Origin: Methanobacteriota archaeon
Lineage (GTDB): Archaea; Halobacteriota; Methanosarcinia; Methanosarcinales; Methanoperedenaceae
Assembly: GCA_018900975.1 (NCBI GenBank)
Contig: JAHIFK010000172.1
Span: 1 to 6,000, forward strand
Reading direction: 5' to 3'
Length of the DNA stretch: 6,000 bases
Shown here one piece after another: positions 5,984 through 6,000 of this stretch. The notes beneath the pieces are model-generated. The model did not search any database. It saw only the letters and a list, made by a program, of their open reading frames with translations, and had not been told where the DNA came from. Position 1 is the stretch's first letter, and each line of letters opens with the position of its first letter. The position numbers and the translations under genes were made by a program.

Positions 5984-6000
5984 ATCAATAACAATTACGA

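Overview
The window looks archaeal, most likely a methanogen- or ANME-type euryarchaeon (Methanosarcinales / Methanoperedens-like). This rests on the joint presence of a Rad50-type ATPase, a NurA nuclease and a HerA translocase with a HAS-barrel, on dense same-strand packing, and on archaeal-style Shine-Dalgarno and TATA signals. The lineage below Archaea is an inference. All supported genes are on the + strand.

Region 1 (1-1830) holds the 3' end of a rad50 gene, entering from the left edge, and a nurA gene that overlaps it by 13 bases. Region 2 (1831-2141) is a 311-base gap without a gene. It holds two unrelated hairpin repeats built the same way: each arm is a short word repeated every 9-10 bases (CGGAT x4 against ATCCG x4; CGCAGA x3 against TCTGTG x3). 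A candidate TATA box for the next gene follows. Region 3 (2142-4223) is a tight two-gene unit: an unrecognised 170-residue protein that resembles a free-standing HAS-barrel, then full-length herA with a strong Shine-Dalgarno and its ATG directly after the upstream stop. Rad50 (with Mre11, presumably upstream) and NurA-HerA are the archaeal DNA double-strand-break end-resection machinery, so regions 1 and 3 belong to one pathway even though the repeats separate them.

Region 4 (4214-4445) is a boundary. Four G-runs, able in principle to form a G-quadruplex, span the herA stop, and base composition then falls sharply: sample lines give about 40-60% G+C before and about 20-35% after. Region 5 (4446-5914) is an AT-rich two-gene cassette. 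The first protein has an N-terminal CxxC...CxxC zinc-binding segment and a later D...ExE pattern suggestive of a PD-(D/E)XK nuclease fold. The second is a TIR-domain protein with the likely NADase glutamate and an uncharacterised helical C-terminus. The pairing, the foreign composition and the position beside a housekeeping DNA-repair locus suggest an acquired defence-type module, which I regard as the main lead. The last 86 bases hold only a weak inverted repeat.
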